Origin: Holosporaceae bacterium
GTDB taxonomy: Bacteria > Pseudomonadota > Alphaproteobacteria > UBA3830
Reading direction: 5' to 3'
DNA length: 36,394 bases
Assembly: GCA_031276565.1 (NCBI GenBank)
Contig: JAISMS010000009.1
Span: forward strand, 1-36,394
This document shows positions 32,109 to 36,394 of the stretch, in pieces. The notes beneath the pieces were generated by a model. That model saw nothing but the letters and a program-made list of their open reading frames with translations, was not told the origin of the DNA and ran no database searches. The first letter of the stretch is position 1. Each line of letters starts with the position of its first letter. The position numbers and the translations under genes were made by a program.

Positions 32109-33080
32109 CTAATTGTTGAAGGATTTAATCATTTGGACTATAACGGGCCCCAGCATGACTATAAACAGACAAGGCATTATACAAAACATCATCGGCAGCG
32201 TAAGCAACGTCGGAGCTTGCGCCGCTTTTGCTTCGGCGTTGAGCATTCGCTTTTGCCTGGATTCGACCGCCAAATCCCGGAGGGATACCGCCAACGACGA
32301 TCCGTACTCTATGGATTGACTGAGAGTCTTTGATATCGCTTTTATTTCCATACATTCGGTCCTGTTATCCAGATTTTCAAAAACCTGCCGATGATCCGGG
32401 ATCATTTCCAGCTCAATGGCCGTTAAACTCAGTTCATCCGATAAAACAGGATTAGACGTGGCGAGTTCTTTGGCGATTTTTCTGATCGACCTGTTCAGAT
32501 CCAGTCCGGATTCGGTACAAATAACCAACAGGTCCACTAAATCCGGAACTCCGTTTTCAACGGCCGTTCTTCTTTTTTTCGCAGCCATCTGTAAATTCAT
32601 GTTGGTTAATTTATGGCCGATCACCACAGACAACACAATCGCCCCGGGAATAACCGCCGCCAAAGGTATTTCCGTATCGTCGCTTCCAAACCACAGGAGC
32701 AAAAGTATAAAAAACAGCGCAATGCATGTTCTGAATTTGGATTTCATGAACTCTTCCAGAGCATTTTGCTGCCGCATTCCGGCCTGCTGCAAAAGTTTCT
32801 GCATTTCCTCAATCAATCCTCTGTTTTTCTCGGCTATATAGTTAAAAATAGTATTGGTACCGAAAACCATTCCTCCGGATTTCAAACCGATTCCCCCGTC
32901 TTCGTCTTTTTCGGAAACGACGGTGCCGCCAGTATGCGACAGTTTTTTTGTTCTCCCCATAAGTCTGATTTTGCTGATAATTCTAACGGTTAAACTCTCG
33001 GCGTAATCTTTGACGGAAAAAAATGCCGCCAAAGCAACTCCCAAAGTGCTCCAAAAAATTATCTCGTCGGATAACATCAT
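32109..33080 (-). CDS. tadC: Tad pilus platform protein TadC
   Basis: A 323-residue membrane protein with one T2SSF domain, one of the two GspF-like halves of the Tad pilus inner-membrane platform. An N-terminal transmembrane segment, a polar cytosolic stretch with KNRGLIEEMQKLLQQAGM, a double hydrophobic segment near 117-155, the T2SSF core (VPDLVDLLVICTESGLDLNRSI), and a C-terminal hydrophobic hairpin (LPMMFCIMPCLFIVMLGPVIVQM) match TadC. It starts one base after the tadB stop, with AAGG upstream. The local operon ends here; no tadD follows. Confidence 0.9.
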   Translation of the reverse strand: MMLSDEIIFWSTLGVALAAFFSVKDYAESLTVRIISKIRLMGRTKKLSHTGGTVVSEKDEDGGIGLKSGGMVFGTNTIFNYIAEKNRGLIEEMQKLLQQAGMRQQNALEEFMKSKFRTCIALFFILLLLWFGSDDTEIPLAAVIPGAIVLSVVIGHKLTNMNLQMAAKKRRTAVENGVPDLVDLLVICTESGLDLNRSIRKIAKELATSNPVLSDELSLTAIELEMIPDHRQVFENLDNRTECMEIKAISKTLSQSIEYGSSLAVSLRDLAVESRQKRMLNAEAKAAQAPTLLTLPMMFCIMPCLFIVMLGPVIVQMIKSFNN

Positions 33081-33081
33081 G

Positions 33082-34083
33082 TTAAACCTTTATCTTCGTA
33101 GCTTTCATCATAAAAAATACCCCGATGGCAAACATACTGAGAGCAACTTTCAATAAAGTCTGACCGGTCCCCGGTAATATGAATTCCTTAAGGTGATTGG
33201 GATTAAGAACCGCCATAATACCCGCAAAGACGAAAGGTAATGCGCTGATAACTATGGCGGACATTCTGGCTTCCGCCGACATTGCTTTCATTTTAAGCTG
33301 AAGTTCCAATCTTTTTCTGACAATACCCGAAAGATTTTGCAAAATTTCGGCCAGAACGCCGCCGTTTTCCATTTGTAACACGAGAGCAACCACCAGAAAG
33401 CGAAATTCTTCTATATCTATTTTCTCTGCGGCTTCGATCAAAACTCTTTCGGGTTTAACGCCGATGTCAAGCTTTTGACTGATTATCTTGAACTCGTCCG
33501 AAATCGGGGCTTTGGATTCCATACTGACCAGTTTCACTATGCGTTCGACGTTTAATCCGGCTTTGACTCCTCTGATCATCATGTCTATCGCATCCGGAAA
33601 TAATCGTAAAAACTCCATTCTTTTCTTGGAAGCTAAATATGACAAGAAATTATAGACGAGAAAAGCGCCCACAAACATGCCGATCGGAATTCCAAAAAGC
33701 TTATTTAAAAAATTAAAATGGATTATCACCGCCGTTAAAAAAACACTTCCGCAAATACACATGAAAGAAAAACTGCCGACGGTTATATCACCGCTTATTC
33801 CGCCTGCTTTCATCACATCTTTTATGGAGCGGACAAATTTTTTGTCTTCGGATACTTCTTCAATTTGCGCCGCACCGGAGAACGTAGAAACTTTTTCGGC
33901 AACGGCTGTCTCCAACAATTGGTTTTGCTGTTCCAGGATTGTACCAATTTTAGCCTCGAGTTTATTTGTATCTTCTCCGGTTATATCCGAACGAATCAAT
34001 ATGTTGTATAAAAGCAAAAAACAAATGAATGAAAACCCGAATACGCTCAGATCAATTAAAATGTTTTCTAAAATCATCATCAT
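33082..34083 (-). CDS. tadB: Tad pilus platform protein TadB
   Basis: A 333-residue membrane protein with one T2SSF domain, partner of TadC. Hydrophobic segments lie near 10-28, 105-150 and 280-328. The T2SSF core reads FPDAIDMMIRGVKAGLNVERIV and LQMENGGVLAEILQNLSGIVRKR, which resembles TadB. The start ATGATGATG at 34083 has GGAG about seven bases upstream, and the gene overlaps cpaF by 32 bases. It follows cpaF as in Caulobacter-type tad loci. Confidence 0.9.
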   Translation of the reverse strand: MMMILENILIDLSVFGFSFICFLLLYNILIRSDITGEDTNKLEAKIGTILEQQNQLLETAVAEKVSTFSGAAQIEEVSEDKKFVRSIKDVMKAGGISGDITVGSFSFMCICGSVFLTAVIIHFNFLNKLFGIPIGMFVGAFLVYNFLSYLASKKRMEFLRLFPDAIDMMIRGVKAGLNVERIVKLVSMESKAPISDEFKIISQKLDIGVKPERVLIEAAEKIDIEEFRFLVVALVLQMENGGVLAEILQNLSGIVRKRLELQLKMKAMSAEARMSAIVISALPFVFAGIMAVLNPNHLKEFILPGTGQTLLKVALSMFAIGVFFMMKATKIKV

Positions 34084-35425
34084 TTTCGTCTCCGTTTTTC
34101 TCCTTTGCGGCCTTCATGACGGAAAGCAATTCTTTATCTAAACCGAAAACAATTGCTTTTTCCAAAAAGGCCGGGGTTTCGGCACACGCATCAAATTTTC
34201 CGAAGACCTTATGATCTTCGGTTTCTCCCAGCGGAACAAACTTAAACAAATGCTGATATTCGATATCGCCTCTCTCATTCACGCCTATAACTTCCACAAT
34301 TTCCGTAATTTTTCTGGAGCCGTCGTGCATACGCTCGGTCTGAACGACCAAATTTACGGCGCCGGCGATTTGAGCTCTTACGATTTCGCTGGGAAGATCA
34401 AATCCTGACATGGCCACCATGTTTTCCAGACGGATAAACGCCTCTTTTGCTCTGTTGGCGTGGATCGTCGACATGGAACCGTCGTGACCGGTGTTCATGG
34501 CCTGAAGCATGTCTATACATTCGGAGCCGCGAACCTCTCCTATTACTATTCGGTCCGGACGCATACGAAGCGCGTTTTTCACCAGATCGCGAATCGTAAT
34601 TTCGCCTTTTCCTTCGATGTTCGGAGGACGACTTTCAAGTCTTACCACGTGGGGCTGCTGTAACTTCAGCTCGGCGGCGTCTTCACAGGTTACGATGCGT
34701 TCGCGAGGATCGATCAATTGAGAAAGAGCGTTTAACAAGGTGGTCTTCCCGGAGCCGGTACCGCCGGAAACGATAATGTTCAAACCGCAGGTGGAAGCTA
34801 TCTGCAAAAGCCTCACCATTTCTTCCGTCAAACTTCCGTGTTTGGCTAATCCCGGAAGATCTATGGCTTTTTTAGAAAATTTACGAATCGAAATAGAAGT
34901 TCCGTCCAAAGCAATCGGAGGAACTACTATATTAACGCGGCTTCCGTCCGGAAGACGGGCGTCGCAGAGCGGGCTTGAGGTGTCGACGCGTCTGCCGACT
35001 CTGTGGGCAATTCTTTGGGCGATTTGCAAAAGGTGGGAATCATCCCTGAATCTTATCGGCGCCAATTGCATTATTCCGCGACGCTCGACGTAAATCTGAT
35101 AAGGTCCGTTTACCACTATATCCGATATCAAATCATCGTCCAACAATACTTCCAAAGGACCGAGACCTATCATGTCGTCCACGAGCTCTCGAGCGACGCC
35201 GATCTGCTCCCGTTTCGTGAGCTGTGCCCGTCTCTCTTGAGCAAAATCGAAGACGAAGTTCTCGATTTCCAGACGCAATTCCTGAGGACTCAGTTTAAAA
35301 GCCGAGGCCAGGTTGATCCGGTTGAGCATACTTTCATAAGCTTCTTTTCTGAACAGCGTTAATAACGGTGATTCTTCTGCCGCAGCCTGATCCTGATTTT
35401 GGAGGTTACGATTGTCTGAAGTCAT
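34052..35425 (-). CDS. cpaF: Tad pilus ATPase CpaF/TadA
   Basis: A 457-residue secretion ATPase that powers Tad pilus assembly. An N-terminal helical domain precedes the [21 protein letters not shown] signature of the CpaF family. Walker A is GGTGSGKTT (221-229), followed by [36 protein letters not shown], Walker [10 protein letters not shown] and the STIHAN histidine box. All catalytic motifs are intact. It lies 18 bases after cpaE and overlaps tadB. Confidence 0.95.
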   Translation of the reverse strand: MTSDNRNLQNQDQAAAEESPLLTLFRKEAYESMLNRINLASAFKLSPQELRLEIENFVFDFAQERRAQLTKREQIGVARELVDDMIGLGPLEVLLDDDLISDIVVNGPYQIYVERRGIMQLAPIRFRDDSHLLQIAQRIAHRVGRRVDTSSPLCDARLPDGSRVNIVVPPIALDGTSISIRKFSKKAIDLPGLAKHGSLTEEMVRLLQIASTCGLNIIVSGGTGSGKTTLLNALSQLIDPRERIVTCEDAAELKLQQPHVVRLESRPPNIEGKGEITIRDLVKNALRMRPDRIVIGEVRGSECIDMLQAMNTGHDGSMSTIHANRAKEAFIRLENMVAMSGFDLPSEIVRAQIAGAVNLVVQTERMHDGSRKITEIVEVIGVNERGDIEYQHLFKFVPLGETEDHKVFGKFDACAETPAFLEKAIVFGLDKELLSVMKAAKEKNGDENDDDFRKHFN

Positions 35426-35443
35426 TTTCCGTCCCCGCTAAAC

Positions 35444-36394
35444 TTATTTAAGACGATCTATTATTTTATTTAAAATTTCGAACGTTAAATTCTTAATCCT
35501 TTCGGCCGTCCATCCCTCCTTTTCCAAAATAGCCTGTTCGACGTTTTTGCTCTCTTGTTTGCCCAGAATATCATTAGCTATATTCTCCAATACGTTGCTT
35601 ATCGGCCCCGGGGAAATTGCCAAAGGCTGTCCTATATTGGCCGCCGCAAGTGCGACGTTTTCTTCAAAAGGCATGGAATAATCTATTTTTCTCTCGATGA
35701 CTTTTTCAAATAATTCTCTCGTTAACGCACCTCCGGCAGAAAGTCCGATTTTATTAGCCATTATTATTATTCTTTTTTCCGGATAACCCGTATTCAAATA
35801 TTCGATCAATCGCACCGCATTGCTTGCGGACGCGACGCTCATTTCAATGACGATCACAAAGCAATCCGCCTTCTCCATATATATTTTATTGATGGGCGAC
35901 AGATCCCGCTGCGAATCCACCAGCAAATAATTAAATTGCCTTTTGACCAAAGTTACCAGGGCCTCAAATGCCGGAACGTCCGCTTCGACCCCTCGAAACA
36001 AATCCACAAGTCCGCCAAGATAATAAAACCTTGATCCGCATTTTTTCATAATCGTTTCCACAAAGTAGTCGTCTATCTTGTCCGGAGATTCAAGAATATC
36101 CAGATAAGAACCTTCCACTTTAACGTCCAACATTAAATTCGCCGTGCCGTACATAAAGTCGCTGTCCATCACCAAAGTGCGTTTAAAATGACGGTTGGAT
36201 AAAATCCATCCGATGTTTGAAACCGCCGTAGTGGCCCCTGCCCCTCCGACAGAGCTGATAAATTGAATAAGTTTGCCGGTTTTGCTTGCCGACGCCTTTC
36301 CCACGACGCCGCCGGCAATTTCTATGGAGCGACGCAGCAAATCATTGTTCAAAGGTTTTACAAGATAATCGGAAACTCCGGCGACAATCAGATC
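35444..36394 (-). CDS. cpaE: Tad pilus localisation ATPase-like protein CpaE/TadZ (5' end cut off)
   Basis: The open frame runs to the window edge. The track's start at 36352 is an internal TTG. Upstream codons read DLIVAGVSDYLVKPL, the end of a response-regulator receiver domain including its conserved Lys-Pro, so the protein has the receiver plus ParA/MinD-like layout of CpaE. The ATPase part begins GKLIQFISSVGGAGATTAVSN. The P-loop lacks the usual GK(T/S) lysine, reading GATT, as is common in CpaE. VMDSDFMYGTANLML and LLVDSQRDL follow. CpaE places the Tad machine at the cell pole in Caulobacter; here this is inferred by family. Confidence 0.9.
   Translation of the reverse strand, partial: DLIVAGVSDYLVKPLNNDLLRRSIEIAGGVVGKASASKTGKLIQFISSVGGAGATTAVSNIGWILSNRHFKRTLVMDSDFMYGTANLMLDVKVEGSYLDILESPDKIDDYFVETIMKKCGSRFYYLGGLVDLFRGVEADVPAFEALVTLVKRQFNYLLVDSQRDLSPINKIYMEKADCFVIVIEMSVASASNAVRLIEYLNTGYPEKRIIIMANKIGLSAGGALTRELFEKVIERKIDYSMPFEENVALAAANIGQPLAISPGPISNVLENIANDILGKQESKNVEQAILEKEGWTAERIKNLTFEILNKIIDRLK

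Overview
The window looks like a chromosomal segment of an uncultivated, probably host-associated alphaproteobacterium. The reasons are a Tad/Cpa locus in the order cpaE-cpaF-tadB-tadC, a perfect CtrA-type TTAA-N7-TTAAC site, a meso-diaminopimelate cell wall (dapB, and the DNPR motif in murE), and Kdo-lipid A genes (waaA with a DUF374 acyltransferase). The lineage is an inference; no rRNA or other decisive marker is present. No tRNA, insertion sequence, CRISPR array or origin was seen, and no stretch over about 200 bases lacks a gene.

Layout. Bases 195-3608 (+) encode an autotransporter-like surface protein with about 20 degenerate GGY/Asn-rich passenger repeats. Bases 3644-14243 (-) are a tightly overlapping division and cell-wall operon, transcribed nhaD-like antiporter, rsmH, ftsL, ftsI, murE, murF, mraY, murD, ftsW. 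It has no mraZ at its head and no murG/murC/ftsQAZ at its tail. Bases 14244-14387 are a divergent control region with a palindrome, an intrinsic-terminator-like hairpin and a CtrA-type box. Bases 14388-21518 (+) encode a 2376-residue TadG-like protein, the most striking object here.

Bases 21631-22950 (-) encode a porin-like barrel. Bases 23056-27491 (-) form a four-gene operon for the inner-membrane platform of a type II secretion/type IV pilus-like machine: GspE ATPase, GspF, a GspL-like protein, and a GspM/PilO-like protein with a PilP/GspC-like tail. Bases 27652-30704 (+) are an envelope operon: an FkbM methyltransferase with a signal-peptide-like N-terminus, a DUF374 acyltransferase, and waaA. 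Bases 30694-31991 (-) are dapB-nth. Bases 32109-36394 (-) are the tad core tadC, tadB, cpaF and a cpaE cut by the window edge.

How the parts fit. Most genes build the envelope or surface: peptidoglycan and septum, LPS core, porin, an autotransporter, and two pilus/secretion platforms. The giant TadG-like protein appears to be a Tad minor-pilin-type protein whose von Willebrand A domain has lost its MIDAS motif. That domain is interrupted by three internally repeated units, each made of six Asp-box blades (a predicted six-bladed sialidase-like beta-propeller) plus a small beta module, and the protein ends in a tandem-repeat Pro/Asn/Glu tail. My best candidate for an undescribed system is a propeller-bearing adhesin or tip protein displayed by, or working with, the Tad apparatus, possibly under CtrA control. 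The domain layout is read directly from the sequence. Its display, ligand and regulation are inferred.
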